Assembly (NCBI RefSeq): GCF_937863485.1 | Contig: NZ_CALMFY010000119.1 | Location: 22,432-86,431 of the forward strand | Direction: 5' to 3' | Source of the DNA: an uncultured Nostoc sp. | Lineage (GTDB): Bacteria > Cyanobacteriota > Cyanobacteriia > Cyanobacteriales > Nostocaceae | DNA length: 64,000 nucleotides | In this document: in pieces, positions 18,737 through 27,734 of the stretch | Numbering within the stretch: the first letter of the stretch is position 1 | How the letters are laid out: every line of letters starts with the position of its first letter | Notes under the pieces: generated by a model | Seen by the model: only the letters and a program-made list of their open reading frames with translations | The model's database searches: none | Told to the model about the DNA's origin: nothing | Translations under genes and position numbers: made by a program

Positions 18737-19477
18737 ATGACTAGAGCCGCTTTACCTGGTTCTCAGTTTCTTAATGGGAACTTGTGGAAAATACTGCCTT
18801 TAGCTTTGCTCTTATGTACAACTTTTGTATTACCTGCGTTAGCACAAGAAAAGGATAAATTGTGGCGAACCCTTAGCGTGACTGGTCGCGGAGTGGAAAC
18901 AACTCCTGCAACCTTGGCACAAGTCAGTTTAGGAGTAGAAATTCAGGGGAAAACAGCACAGGAGGTACAGCAAGAAGCCGCCCGGAGGTCATCGGCTGTA
19001 GTTGCGTTCCTTAAGAGCCAAAATGTCGAAAAATTACAAACTACTGGTATTCAACTTAACCCAGTTTATAGCTACACTAATAATGTGCAGCGGATTACAG
19101 GCTATGCTGCCACTAACACCGTGAGTTTTCGCATTCCCACTGAGAAAGCTGGTACATTATTGGATGATGCAGTGAAAGCGGGTGCGACACAAATTAACGG
19201 CATTAGTTTTGTTGCGAATGATCAAGCGATCGCATCTGCTCAAAAACAAGCATTAAAAGAAGCTACCCAAGACGCCCAGCAGCAAGCTGATGCTGTTTTC
19301 AGTGCCTTAGGTTTCAAACCCAAAGAAGTGGTGAGCGTTCAAGTTAATAATGCCAGTCCACCTCCACCACCCATGTTTTTACGGGCTGAGGCTGCCAAGG
19401 TAGCTGATGCTTCCACCCCTGTCGTTGGTGGTGAGCAGCAAGTAGAAGCATCAGTAACGCTGCAAATTAGTTATTAG
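18737..19477 (+). CDS. SIMPL domain (DUF541) exported protein
   Basis: 246 residues from ATG 18737, preceded by GAGGAG; a GTG at 18710 is the alternative. An N-terminal signal sequence (WKILPLALLLCTTFVLPALA) precedes the SIMPL domain, which starts RTLSVTGRGVETTPATLAQVSLGVEIQGKTAQE and includes NVEKLQTTGIQLNPVY. A proline run PPPPP lies near the end. The family is periplasmic or outer-membrane associated in bacteria with no settled biochemical role. It converges with ssb across a strong bidirectional hairpin. Confidence 0.87.
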   Translation: MTRAALPGSQFLNGNLWKILPLALLLCTTFVLPALAQEKDKLWRTLSVTGRGVETTPATLAQVSLGVEIQGKTAQEVQQEAARRSSAVVAFLKSQNVEKLQTTGIQLNPVYSYTNNVQRITGYAATNTVSFRIPTEKAGTLLDDAVKAGATQINGISFVANDQAIASAQKQALKEATQDAQQQADAVFSALGFKPKEVVSVQVNNASPPPPPMFLRAEAAKVADASTPVVGGEQQVEASVTLQISY

Positions 19478-19501
19478 TTATTAGTCATTAGTCCTCTCTG
19501 A

Positions 19502-19538
19502 CAAAGTCTGATCGCCGGAAGCCGGCGCTCAGACTTTG
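19502..19538. terminator. Bidirectional hairpin between the SIMPL gene and ssb
   Basis: A 17-bp stem with one mismatch: CAAAGTCTGATCGCCGG at 19502-19518 pairs with CCGGCGCTCAGACTTTG at 19522-19538, with a 3-nt loop. It lies between convergent genes and so could end both. There is no long T-run, so it may equally be a repeat of the palindromic type. Confidence 0.6.
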
Positions 19539-19582
19539 CGCTTTGTCATTTGTGAGGACAAAGGACATTGCCCAATGCCCAA

Positions 19583-19945
19583 TTAAAAATGTTCTGAAGA
19601 CATATTTTCTGTACCGCCTTCTCCATCTCGCTTAGAGCCTAATAAATCCAGTTGGTCTACTTGGATAACTGGTGATGATCGGTTTGCTCCTGTTTGGCGA
19701 TCGCTCCATGTGTCAAACTTCAAGGAACCTTTGACGGCAATTTGTTTGCCTTTACGTACATAATTACCTGCTACCTCCGCCGTTTTTCCCCATAGTTCTA
19801 AATTAAACCAGTCGGTATGTTCGCCTTCTTTAGTGCGGCGATTAACTGCTAGTGTCAATCTACACTTAACACTACCAGACTCAAAATACTTAATCTCTGG
19901 GTCGCCGCCTACGCGACCAATGAGGGTGACAACATTTATACTCAT
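19583..19945 (-). CDS. ssb: Single-stranded DNA-binding protein
   Basis: 120 residues with the SSB OB-fold: MSINVVTLIGRVGGDPEIKYF, LTLAVNRRTKEGEHTDWFNLELWGKTAEVAGNYVRKGKQIAVKG. It protects and organises single-stranded DNA in replication and repair. The acidic DDDIPF tail of enterobacterial SSB is absent; the protein ends SSEHF, as in other short cyanobacterial SSBs. It is divergent from mreB across a ~335-bp AT-rich region (19946-20281) that should hold both promoters. Confidence 0.92.
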   Translation of the reverse strand: MSINVVTLIGRVGGDPEIKYFESGSVKCRLTLAVNRRTKEGEHTDWFNLELWGKTAEVAGNYVRKGKQIAVKGSLKFDTWSDRQTGANRSSPVIQVDQLDLLGSKRDGEGGTENMSSEHF

Positions 19946-20281
19946 GTGTGTTACCTTTTAGTACATACGTACTTAGTAATTCCGACTTTCATCATAGCGA
20001 ATTGTGAAACTCTTGAAAATAATGTGTTAAACAGTTAACAATATAGTTGAATTGAAAAATTATACATATTACTTGGAGAAACACATAAAAGTATACGAAT
20101 ATACTAAGTTAACCAAAAAATATCAAAAAATAGAGGACTCAGACATAGTAAATATTCCTGGGAATCAGATAAAAATATAGTCTAGTTTACTCAACTCAGG
20201 ATATAAACGTAATCTAATTCAGCACGATTAATTCTTATCGTTGTAGTCAAAAAGTATCGCACATAGGGGGCTTAGAGACGC

Positions 20282-21325
20282 GTGAGTATTTTTAGGAACT
20301 TTCGCACATCATGGGATATGGGTATCGACCTCGGTACTGCTAACACTCTCGTTTATGTATCTGGTAAAGGTATTGTACTGCAAGAGCCTTCTGTAGTTGC
20401 GATCGATGTCAACCAAAAGGTAGCGCTGGCAGTAGGAGAAGAAGCTAAAAAAATGCTCGGTCGCACACCTGGAAATGTGATTGCCCTCCGCCCTTTGCGA
20501 GATGGTGTAATCGCTGATTTCGATATAGCCGAGCTAATGCTGAAAAGCTTTATTCAGCGTGTAAATGAAGGTAGGTCTTTGATTTTACCCCGGATTGTCA
20601 TTGGTATTCCCAGTGGCGTCACAGGAGTAGAAAGGCGAGCTGTGATGGATGCAGCTCATCAAGCAGGAGCAAGAAAAGTATATTTAATCGATGAACCTGT
20701 AGCTGCGGCCATTGGTGCAGGACTACCTGTTGCCGAACCCACTGGTAACATGATCATCGATATTGGTGGTGGTACAACAGAAGTTGCAGTGCTGAGTCTT
20801 CAGGGTACGGTGATTAGCGAATCAGTACGCATTGCTGGAGATGAACTGACTGAAGCGATCATTCAGTATATTAAGAAAGTTCATAACTTAGTCATTGGTG
20901 AACGGACTGCCGAGGATATCAAGATTCGGATTGGTTCTGCCTATCCTACTAATGATGATAATGACGCGATTATGGAAGTCCGAGGCTTACACCTGCTTTC
21001 TGGTCTACCGCGAACTGTAACGATCAAAGGCCCAGAAATCCGTGAAAGCATGTTGGAACCGCTATCAGTAATTATAGAAGCTGTGAAGCGGACACTGGAA
21101 CGTACACCTCCAGAACTAGCAGCAGACATTATTGACAGAGGTATTATGTTAGCTGGCGGCGGTGCTTTGCTCAAAGGCATAGATACCCTCATTAGCCATG
21201 AAACAGGGATTGTAACTCACATTGCCGCCGATCCTCTCTGCTGTGTTGTGCTGGGAACAGGTCGTGTGTTAGAAAACTTCAAACAGTTGGAACGAGTTGT
21301 CACAGAAAGCTCTCGCAATATGTAG
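20282..21325 (+). CDS. mreB: Rod-shape actin-like protein MreB
   Basis: A bacterial actin that organises lateral cell-wall synthesis. 347 residues starting at GTG (20282). Nucleotide-binding motifs are present: [14 protein letters not shown] (phosphate 1), [30 protein letters not shown] (phosphate 2) and [15 protein letters not shown] (adenosine). It is first in an mreBCD operon. Between it and mreC lies an imperfect 22-bp hairpin. Confidence 0.95.
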   Translation: MSIFRNFRTSWDMGIDLGTANTLVYVSGKGIVLQEPSVVAIDVNQKVALAVGEEAKKMLGRTPGNVIALRPLRDGVIADFDIAELMLKSFIQRVNEGRSLILPRIVIGIPSGVTGVERRAVMDAAHQAGARKVYLIDEPVAAAIGAGLPVAEPTGNMIIDIGGGTTEVAVLSLQGTVISESVRIAGDELTEAIIQYIKKVHNLVIGERTAEDIKIRIGSAYPTNDDNDAIMEVRGLHLLSGLPRTVTIKGPEIRESMLEPLSVIIEAVKRTLERTPPELAADIIDRGIMLAGGGALLKGIDTLISHETGIVTHIAADPLCCVVLGTGRVLENFKQLERVVTESSRNM

Positions 21326-21352
21326 CAAAAAAATATCAGACTTGAGTTCTAT

Positions 21353-21400
21353 TTGAGTTCTATTTGGGTTCTATATAAATAGAATCCAAGTAGAACTTAA
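21353..21400 (+). promoter_or_regulatory. 22-bp imperfect hairpin between mreB and mreC
   Basis: Arms 21353-21374 and 21379-21400 pair with about four mismatches around a 4-nt loop. The left arm itself contains near-repeats of GAGTTCTATTTG, three tandem copies counting the one starting at 21344. Its place after the mreB stop suggests attenuation, mRNA processing or differential stability within the operon. There is no T-tract right after it. Confidence 0.55.
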
Positions 21401-21425
21401 TTTATATAAGTATGTAAAGGTATAT

Positions 21426-22235
21426 ATGGTGACAATACGACGTTGGTGGGATCGTAAAGGGTTACAAATCGGGTTGTTAACTCTAGTAGTTGGTAGTGCT
21501 TGCATATTGCGACAGACTCAAGGTGAATTGGTGCTTGAGACATACCAAGCAATTACCCGTCCGTTAGAGATGTTGCAGTCAGGGCCAACTCCAGAAGAAC
21601 GTCTTAGAGATGCCCGGATATTGGAATTGCAAACCCGTATAGTAGATTTAGAAAGTCAAAAGACAAAGCTACAAGATTTATTAGGCTATGTAGAAAAAGA
21701 GCCACTGGCATCACGGCCAATTCCAGCACGGGTAGTAGGACGTAGTGCTGACCAATGGTGGCAACAAGTATTTCTAAATCGTGGTGCGAATGCAGGGATT
21801 CAGGAAGGCTTCATAGTCAAGGCAGATGGCGGATTGGTGGGTCTGGTGGAGAGTGTAACTCCTAATACTAGCCGCGTGTTGTTAATCAGTGACCTCAAGA
21901 GTCAAGTGGGTGTATCAGTTAGCCGCACGGCAGCTAAAGGCGTTTTGCGAGGAGATTCTTCAGCAGAAGCTGTGCTGGAGTTTTATGAAAAAGTCCCAAA
22001 TGTCAAGGTAGGAGATTTAGTTTCCACATCTACTTATAGCCAGAAATTTCCATCTGGCTTGGCAGTAGGACGGATAAAGTCGCTGGATTTAAAGAAACTT
22101 CCGGCATCAGTGGCGAAAATTGAGCTTTTTCCGCCAATCCGCTCTCTCGATTGGGTAGCTGTTTATCCAAAGCTAGAAAACCAAGAGCTGGAAACCCAAA
22201 AGTCAGTAAATCAAGTGCCGCAAAAGTCTAAGTAA
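21426..22235 (+). CDS. mreC: Rod shape-determining protein MreC
   Basis: 269 residues. One N-terminal membrane span (LQIGLLTLVVGSACIL), then a coiled coil (ARILELQTRIVDLESQKTKLQ) and the periplasmic beta domain. Family motifs include NRGANAGIQEGFIVKADGGLVGLVESVTPNTSRVLLISD. MreC links cytoplasmic MreB to periplasmic wall enzymes. It lies in the order mreB-mreC-mreD. Confidence 0.93.
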   Translation: MVTIRRWWDRKGLQIGLLTLVVGSACILRQTQGELVLETYQAITRPLEMLQSGPTPEERLRDARILELQTRIVDLESQKTKLQDLLGYVEKEPLASRPIPARVVGRSADQWWQQVFLNRGANAGIQEGFIVKADGGLVGLVESVTPNTSRVLLISDLKSQVGVSVSRTAAKGVLRGDSSAEAVLEFYEKVPNVKVGDLVSTSTYSQKFPSGLAVGRIKSLDLKKLPASVAKIELFPPIRSLDWVAVYPKLENQELETQKSVNQVPQKSK

Positions 22236-22261
22236 ATTGTCCCTTGAAAATCCATAGAAAA

Positions 22262-22879
22262 ATGAAGATTCCTGCATTTGGTGGCAGCAGGCAGAAAAAG
22301 CCAAAATCCTCAGAGCGAAAATCGAAATTCCAAATCCAGCCGCTTTCTCGTTGGCATCCCGGTATCCGTCAGTTGTTGGGTTGGATAGTGACGGCTGGAT
22401 CTGTAGTGTTATGTTTACTATTATTGCCAACTCGCTTGCCAGGGATGGAATTATTAGGAATTGGCCCTAACTGGCTGTTAATTTGGGTGGTAGCTTGGAG
22501 TGTGAAGCGCACAGTGTTTTCCGGGGCATTGGCAGGTATAGTTCTGGGGCTACTTCAAGATTCCATGACATCACCTAACCCTACTCATGCCCTCAGTTTA
22601 GGTATAGTGGGAATTCTAACTGGTCTGCTCCAGAAACAGCGTTTTATGGAAGAAGATTTTATTTCGATTGCTGTAATTGTCTTTGGTATGGCAGTTTTGG
22701 CAGAAACTATCTTTGGATTGCAATTAACTTTAATCGGCGATGAGCGCAAAATAACAGATATTTGGACATATTACCAGCGTGTCGCCCTAGCCTCTGCCAT
22801 TCTTAGTAGTCTGTGGGCACCTGTGGTCTATTATCCCCTGAATCGTTGGTGGCAGCGGATGAAACTGTTGGAACAATAG
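22262..22879 (+). CDS. mreD: Rod shape-determining protein MreD
   Basis: 205 residues from ATG 22262; a TTG at 22244 would add six. A basic N-terminal segment is followed by five to six hydrophobic helices (WIVTAGSVVLCLLLLPTRLP, PNWLLIWVVAW, GALAGIVLGLLQD). Identification relies on MreD-like topology and on its place 26 bp after mreC. It is the last gene of the cell-shape operon. Confidence 0.9.
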   Translation: MKIPAFGGSRQKKPKSSERKSKFQIQPLSRWHPGIRQLLGWIVTAGSVVLCLLLLPTRLPGMELLGIGPNWLLIWVVAWSVKRTVFSGALAGIVLGLLQDSMTSPNPTHALSLGIVGILTGLLQKQRFMEEDFISIAVIVFGMAVLAETIFGLQLTLIGDERKITDIWTYYQRVALASAILSSLWAPVVYYPLNRWWQRMKLLEQ

Positions 22880-23482
22880 TAAAGGAGTACATATAAAGTT
22901 CAGTACTTAATATATACATATATGCAAAGATATTTGTCTAAATCTAGACATGTAAGTAAATATTTTGTACTAAGCGTAGTATGATGTGATTTAGATACTT
23001 AACATTTTGAAGCCAAATACCTACAGGCAATAGTCCACGGCCCGGGCATAAAGATCCCTTCTCCTATGCTCTATCAAGTGTTCCCTATTTTCAAGCCAGT
23101 AAGACTTATGCCTTGACAAAAAAACTAAATAATGGTGCATGGATTTGGAGCATCCAAGCTCGATTTTTGTAACTCTTTTTCAGCGATGTCTATGGTAAAT
23201 GGTTGCCTATGCTACTGCTGGAGGATGATTGAAATCAGCCTGAAACTACTATTTTTGTGAATCCACACACTGATGAATTTGTAGAATGCTTAAAATTTAG
23301 ATAGTCCTCAATACTTGCAAATCAATCAAAAAGAGAATTTTAATCAAAAATTCCTAATCCCCAAGGGTGACATTGATCTGTGTCGAAAGCGTCAACTTTC
23401 GGCGAATTTTTCTGCCCTCAAACAGCAGTAATAACTGAGAACTCAAAGTTACTCCAAAAATCAATTTAGGTAGGAAAAAGTA
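22880..23482. other. Gap between mreD and the RTX gene, no gene seen
   Basis: About 600 bp with stops in all frames at short intervals. No hairpin with a T-tract and no repeat of the families found elsewhere was recognised. A ribosome site TAGGAAAAAG lies immediately before the next ATG (23483). The RTX promoter presumably lies in the last part. Confidence 0.4.
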
Positions 23483-26035
23483 ATGGTAAACATCATTGGA
23501 ACCAAAGCAAATGATACCCTACAAGGCACTAACAGTGACGATACGATTAACGGCAAAGCCGGCAATGATACCATCACAGCTTATGAGGGCAAGGACACCC
23601 TGACTGGTGGCGGTGGCAACGATACATTTGTTTTCAATATAGGTGACGGCACTGATACCATCACTGATTTTAGTGGTGTCGGTAAAAAAATAAACCCAAC
23701 ACCAGCAGTCATTGGCGAAATTGATATCATCAAATTTCTTGGTGCTGGGTTGATTCCCCAAAATCTGCTACTTACGCAGAATGGCACAAGTTTGGAAATT
23801 AGCTTTGAAGGGCTAGTTCGCACAAAAGTTATCTTGAAAAACTTTAAACTAGAAGACTTGAATAACCTTAAAGCTTCTGGAACAAAACCAGCCATTGGTA
23901 ATATCCTGTTTAATGGGCAAACTAGTATCACCGATAGTTTTAATGTCTTGGATGCTAACTCTGCTGCTACAAGCATCGGCATTAAGAACACAGTGACCTT
24001 CGCCAATGACCTAAATAACAATATTACGGGTTTAGATGACTCAAATGATGTGGTGAATGGTCAGGGGGGTAACGACATCATCAACGGGTTAAGTGGTGAC
24101 GACTTGCTGCGGGGTGGTACGGGCAACGATACTCTCATTGGTGGTATCGGCAATGATACTCTTGTTGCTGGTACGAGGAATTACAGCCTTGATAGTACTG
24201 ATGAGGATAACTCGAATGTTAACTATTCATTAGGTGATAACCTACTTGATGGTGGTGATGGCAATGATTTTCTCTCTGCCTCTGGTTACGTTGACTACTA
24301 TACAAATGATGTTTATTATACTTCAGGCAATAATACCTTCAATGGTGGTGCTGGTAAGGATATTTTGAATGTTGACTCTTCAATAGGCAATAACACCCTT
24401 AACGGTGGCGCTGGTGCCGATATTTTGTATGCTCACGGTTCACAAGGCAAGAACTTACTCTCTGGGGGTGAAGGCAATGATCGTCTTGACACCTCTTACC
24501 TTACTATTAAATCGGGACACGGCTTTATTGGCTCCTCAGGCAATAATACGCTCAACGGTGGTGCTGGTGACGATACTTTGCTTGCTGAGTCTCCATTGGG
24601 CAATAACTTACTCTCTGGGGATGATGGCAATGATTATCTCTCCAGTTCTGGCGTTGATTATTATAGATCATTTTTCTCTTTTAGCTCTTCAGGTAATAAC
24701 ACGCTCAACGGTGGCGCTGGTAACGATACTTTGCGTGCTGAGTATTCAACAGGCAATAACCTCCTCTCTGGTGGCAATGGCAATGACTATCTCTCCATCT
24801 CTGGGTATTTGATCGAGTACTTCAACGGTGAAATTTTTGATGCCTCCTCAGGCAATAACACGCTCAACGGTGGCGCAGGTAACGATACCTTGCGTGCTGA
24901 GTATTCAACAGGTAATAACCTACTCTCTGGTGGCGATGGCAATGACTCCTTCTATGTAAATGCTAAATCTTCAGATACTGCCCCCTCTAATTTAGTGACT
25001 CAAACGGTAGATGGGGGTAAGGGTGACGATTTGTTGAGAGTCGATTACAGCAATGCTACAGGGGGGATCACAACAACATTCAATCCCACTACTAAAATTA
25101 GCTCTATTACGGCGGGCATCTCTTGCGTTAGCTACAAGAATATCGAACGATTAAATATCTCAGGTACAGCCTATGATGACAATATTGTGGGGAGCAATGC
25201 CAACGATACGCTCTCTGGGGGAGTTAGTGGCAAAGATACGATAAATGGAGGTAAGGGTGACGATTTATTGTCCGTCGATTACACTAATGCTACAGGGGGG
25301 ATTATAACAACATTCAATCCCACTACTAACATTGGCTCAATTACGGCGGGCACGAATCTGGTTAGCTACAAGAATATCGAAGGATTAAATATTATAGGTA
25401 CAGGCTACGCTGATAACATTGTGGGGAGCAATGGTAACGATACGATCAAAGACAGCTATGATGGCAATGATACGATTATTGGCGGTGCAGGTAATGATAG
25501 CTTGAGTGCTAGTGGTTCATACGACAATAACACCCTTAACGGTGGCACTGGTAATGATCACTTAGATATTGGAGATTCATCAGGTGATAATTTTTTGGAT
25601 GGAGGCGATGGCAATGATACTCTTTCCGCTACAGATGCCTCTGGTAAAAATACTCTCGAAGGTGGTAATGGCAATGATATCCTCATAGGTGGCTACGGTA
25701 ATGATAGTCTCTATGGAGGATCTGGTATTGATACCTTTGTTTTTAATACTTACGATCTACGTTCCAATACTGGTAATAGAGTTTATGACTTCAACGCCAC
25801 TAATGACGTGATTTGGATATCGTTTGGTAGGGGGTTATCAACCGGTTCACTTTCAGCTAATCAGTTTCAGATCGGAGCATCTGCAACTACTAGCGATCAA
25901 AAATTTATTTACAACAACATTACTGGTGCATTGTTCTTTGATGAAGATGGGACTGGTGGGGGGTTCAGTCAGGTACAATTTGCACAATTATCTCCTGGGT
26001 TGCCACTAACCAACAACAACTTTGTAATTGTTTAA
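23483..26035 (+). CDS. RTX-type (hemolysin-type) calcium-binding repeat protein
   Basis: 850 residues made largely of glycine/aspartate nonapeptide repeats (GGxGxDxLx), such as GGGGNDTFVF, GGTGNDTLIGG and GGAGNDTLRA. These fold into calcium-binding parallel beta-rolls. There is no N-terminal signal peptide, as expected for type I secretion. The C-terminus (TGALFFDEDGTGGG, then FAQL and NNNFVIV) matches the end of many cyanobacterial RTX proteins. Two internal duplications stand out: SGNNTLNGGAGNDTLRAEYS twice in a row, and a ~75-residue unit DDLL-VDY-NATGG-TTFNPTT twice. No enzyme domain is seen, so it is probably a surface or extracellular matrix protein. No type I exporter gene is adjacent. 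Confidence 0.88.
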   Translation: MVNIIGTKANDTLQGTNSDDTINGKAGNDTITAYEGKDTLTGGGGNDTFVFNIGDGTDTITDFSGVGKKINPTPAVIGEIDIIKFLGAGLIPQNLLLTQNGTSLEISFEGLVRTKVILKNFKLEDLNNLKASGTKPAIGNILFNGQTSITDSFNVLDANSAATSIGIKNTVTFANDLNNNITGLDDSNDVVNGQGGNDIINGLSGDDLLRGGTGNDTLIGGIGNDTLVAGTRNYSLDSTDEDNSNVNYSLGDNLLDGGDGNDFLSASGYVDYYTNDVYYTSGNNTFNGGAGKDILNVDSSIGNNTLNGGAGADILYAHGSQGKNLLSGGEGNDRLDTSYLTIKSGHGFIGSSGNNTLNGGAGDDTLLAESPLGNNLLSGDDGNDYLSSSGVDYYRSFFSFSSSGNNTLNGGAGNDTLRAEYSTGNNLLSGGNGNDYLSISGYLIEYFNGEIFDASSGNNTLNGGAGNDTLRAEYSTGNNLLSGGDGNDSFYVNAKSSDTAPSNLVTQTVDGGKGDDLLRVDYSNATGGITTTFNPTTKISSITAGISCVSYKNIERLNISGTAYDDNIVGSNANDTLSGGVSGKDTINGGKGDDLLSVDYTNATGGIITTFNPTTNIGSITAGTNLVSYKNIEGLNIIGTGYADNIVGSNGNDTIKDSYDGNDTIIGGAGNDSLSASGSYDNNTLNGGTGNDHLDIGDSSGDNFLDGGDGNDTLSATDASGKNTLEGGNGNDILIGGYGNDSLYGGSGIDTFVFNTYDLRSNTGNRVYDFNATNDVIWISFGRGLSTGSLSANQFQIGASATTSDQKFIYNNITGALFFDEDGTGGGFSQVQFAQLSPGLPLTNNNFVIV

Positions 26036-26099
26036 AACTGAGATCGAAATAAGCGAACGGAGAGTTATAACTTTTTACTTTTCACGTCATCTGGAAAAC

Positions 26100-26330
26100 C
26101 TGACTTCCTATTCCTCTGAGGCCACATGCTACCCTGCGGGAACGCTAAGAGCGAATCAGTCGAGAAACCGCAGACGCTCTCTACGAGACGCTGCGCGAAC
26201 GCAGGCTCGCTACCGCTGCGCTATGCGCGGCATCGTCTCCCCTTCTCCCAAAGGGAGAGGCTAACGCCTGCCGTAGGATGCCCAAAGGGGTGTAGGGAGA
26301 AGGGCGCAGTGGCTTTCCTAAAAAGAGAGA
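26100..26330. repeat. Cluster of dispersed palindromic repeats
   Basis: A GC-rich patch in AT-rich surroundings, composed of short Nostoc-type repeats: GAGACGCTGCGCGAACGCAG, CTCCCAAAGGGAGAGGC, and ACGCCTGCCGTAGGATGCCC at about 26264-26283. The last unit occurs, inverted, inside the FAD oxidoreductase gene near 52705-52724. The frames drawn through this patch are not genes. Confidence 0.75.
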
Positions 26331-26692
26331 GGCTTTGATTTTTCCCCCTTCCCTACTATGGAAGCTTGCTCAAGGGTTAGGTTTGGCGTTGGTTTTTCCA
26401 CATGAGGTGAAAAGTCAGATCATAACTTTTTCTAAAGGAGACGCAGAGAGTTTTGAATTATAAATAATTAGGCGGACGTGATATAACCTAAATCTTCATG
26501 GAATTTGGGCAACCTCTGGCAATATAAATTCAAGCTACATTAAATCAAACAACACCTTATCATGGTAGTTAGTAGTATTGATGTCTGATGTTTTCTTTTT
26601 TTGCCTTAAAAAAATATCAGATAAGTCATCTACTGCTTTGCTGACGGCAGAATCTGGAAGCTTGCACTGATTAATCTAATTGGAGAACGCTG

Positions 26693-26782
26693 ATGTCAAA
26701 GGAAAGAAAAAGTAATAAAGAAGTTAAAAAACCTAAAAAAGATCCGAAAGACAAAAAGGATAAAAAAGACCCAAATAAATAG
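26693..26782 (+). CDS. Lysine-rich micro-protein (29 residues)
   Basis: ATG at 26693 is preceded by TGGAGAACG, a plausible ribosome site 8-10 nt upstream, and the frame ends at TAG 26780-26782. The product is highly charged: 13 of 29 residues are lysine, with repeated KKD/KDP units (DPKDKKDKKDPNK). It is likely disordered and nucleic-acid or polyanion binding by composition only. I know no family for it. It sits alone in the 26036-26974 gap. Confidence 0.45.
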   Translation: MSKERKSNKEVKKPKKDPKDKKDKKDPNK

Positions 26783-26974
26783 GACGATTTAAGTAAATAC
26801 ATTTAACGAAGACCAAGAGTTCATTTCCTAAAATTGACAATACTTCGTCCAGTAGCATTGAGTAGGATAAATTATTGTCAAAAATTTATTCACTCTTGGT
26901 CAAATCTTAAAATATGATAATTTAGGTTGGCAGCGCGTGCAATGTCTACGACGCGCTACTTCTGGGCAACTAAA

Positions 26975-27469
26975 TTAGGCAGGAGTAAACTTCAGCGAAA
27001 CACCATTCATGCAATAGCGCTTACCAGTGGGTGCAGGGCCGTCATCAAAAACATGACCCAAATGACCACCACAGCGACTACAATGTACTTCAGTTCTGGT
27101 CATAAACAACGACTTATCTTCAGTAATAGCGATCGCACCTTCAATTGGATTAAAAAAGCTAGGCCAGCCAGTACCACTGTTAAATTTGGTATCAGATGTA
27201 AACAGTGGCTGTTCACACGCAGCACAATAATAAGTGCCTTGGTCGTATTCCTTATCCAATGAACTGGTGTGAGGGCGTTCAGTCCCATGTTTACGCAATA
27301 CATTAAACTGTTCTGGCGTTAAAATCGTGCGCCACTCTTGCTCAGGTTTGGTAACTTCAAATCCACTCTTAGAAGTTGTCATCTCTTTTGACCCCCAATT
27401 AATATACCTTGATAACAATGCGGTGCCGACTATTACTGCACTAGCCTGTAAAAAATAGCGTTTGTCCAT
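26975..27469 (-). CDS. msrB: Peptide-methionine (R)-S-oxide reductase with N-terminal export/anchor segment
   Basis: MsrB repairs methionine-R-sulfoxide in proteins. Zinc-binding pairs CAAC and CSRC, the core GTGWPSFF, HLGHVFDDGPAPTGKRYCMNG with the catalytic Cys, and the usual C-terminal SLKF are all present. Unlike plain cytosolic MsrB, this 164-residue form starts MDKRYFLQASAVIVGTALLS, a hydrophobic signal or anchor sequence. It probably acts in the periplasm or lumen. ATG 27469 is the start. No partner gene is adjacent. Confidence 0.9.
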   Translation of the reverse strand: MDKRYFLQASAVIVGTALLSRYINWGSKEMTTSKSGFEVTKPEQEWRTILTPEQFNVLRKHGTERPHTSSLDKEYDQGTYYCAACEQPLFTSDTKFNSGTGWPSFFNPIEGAIAITEDKSLFMTRTEVHCSRCGGHLGHVFDDGPAPTGKRYCMNGVSLKFTPA

Positions 27470-27566
27470 ATATCTATTATTTTCTATTTTCCGGTTAACT
27501 GGCCAATCAACTCCAGTACGGAATTCCCTACATTAATAACTATAATGGGTTAAGTAAACAGAAGAT

Positions 27567-27734
27567 ATGAGCATCATTCAGTACATTATTGGATGGTTGC
27601 AATGGAAAATGGTCAGCGATGAAATTCACGTTCCTCAAGAAGCGGCGTTGCTGATTGAGAAAAATTCTTCCACTCCCGATTCCTGGTGTGGGTTTAATGT
27701 AGAGTCTTTGGTGAGCCTGCTTGTACTTCCTTGA
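27567..27734 (+). CDS. Small 55-residue protein or truncated gene
   Basis: ATG 27567 follows AGAAGAT. The product MSIIQYIIGWLQWKMVSDEI continues with HVPQEAALLIEKN and ends in a hydrophobic SLVSLLVLP at TGA 27732-27734. Its end overlaps the 3' end of the broken FAD gene on the other strand, so it may be a gene whose 3' part was lost. Family not recognised. Confidence 0.35.
   Translation: MSIIQYIIGWLQWKMVSDEIHVPQEAALLIEKNSSTPDSWCGFNVESLVSLLVLP

Noticed and set aside
24405..24812. Alternative-frame 135-residue frame inside the RTX gene
   Set aside because: A shadow created by the periodic glycine/aspartate codon pattern.
26028..26338. Two overlapping arginine-rich frames after the RTX gene
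   Set aside because: The arginine/alanine-rich content comes from GC-rich repeat units that also occur elsewhere without coding.
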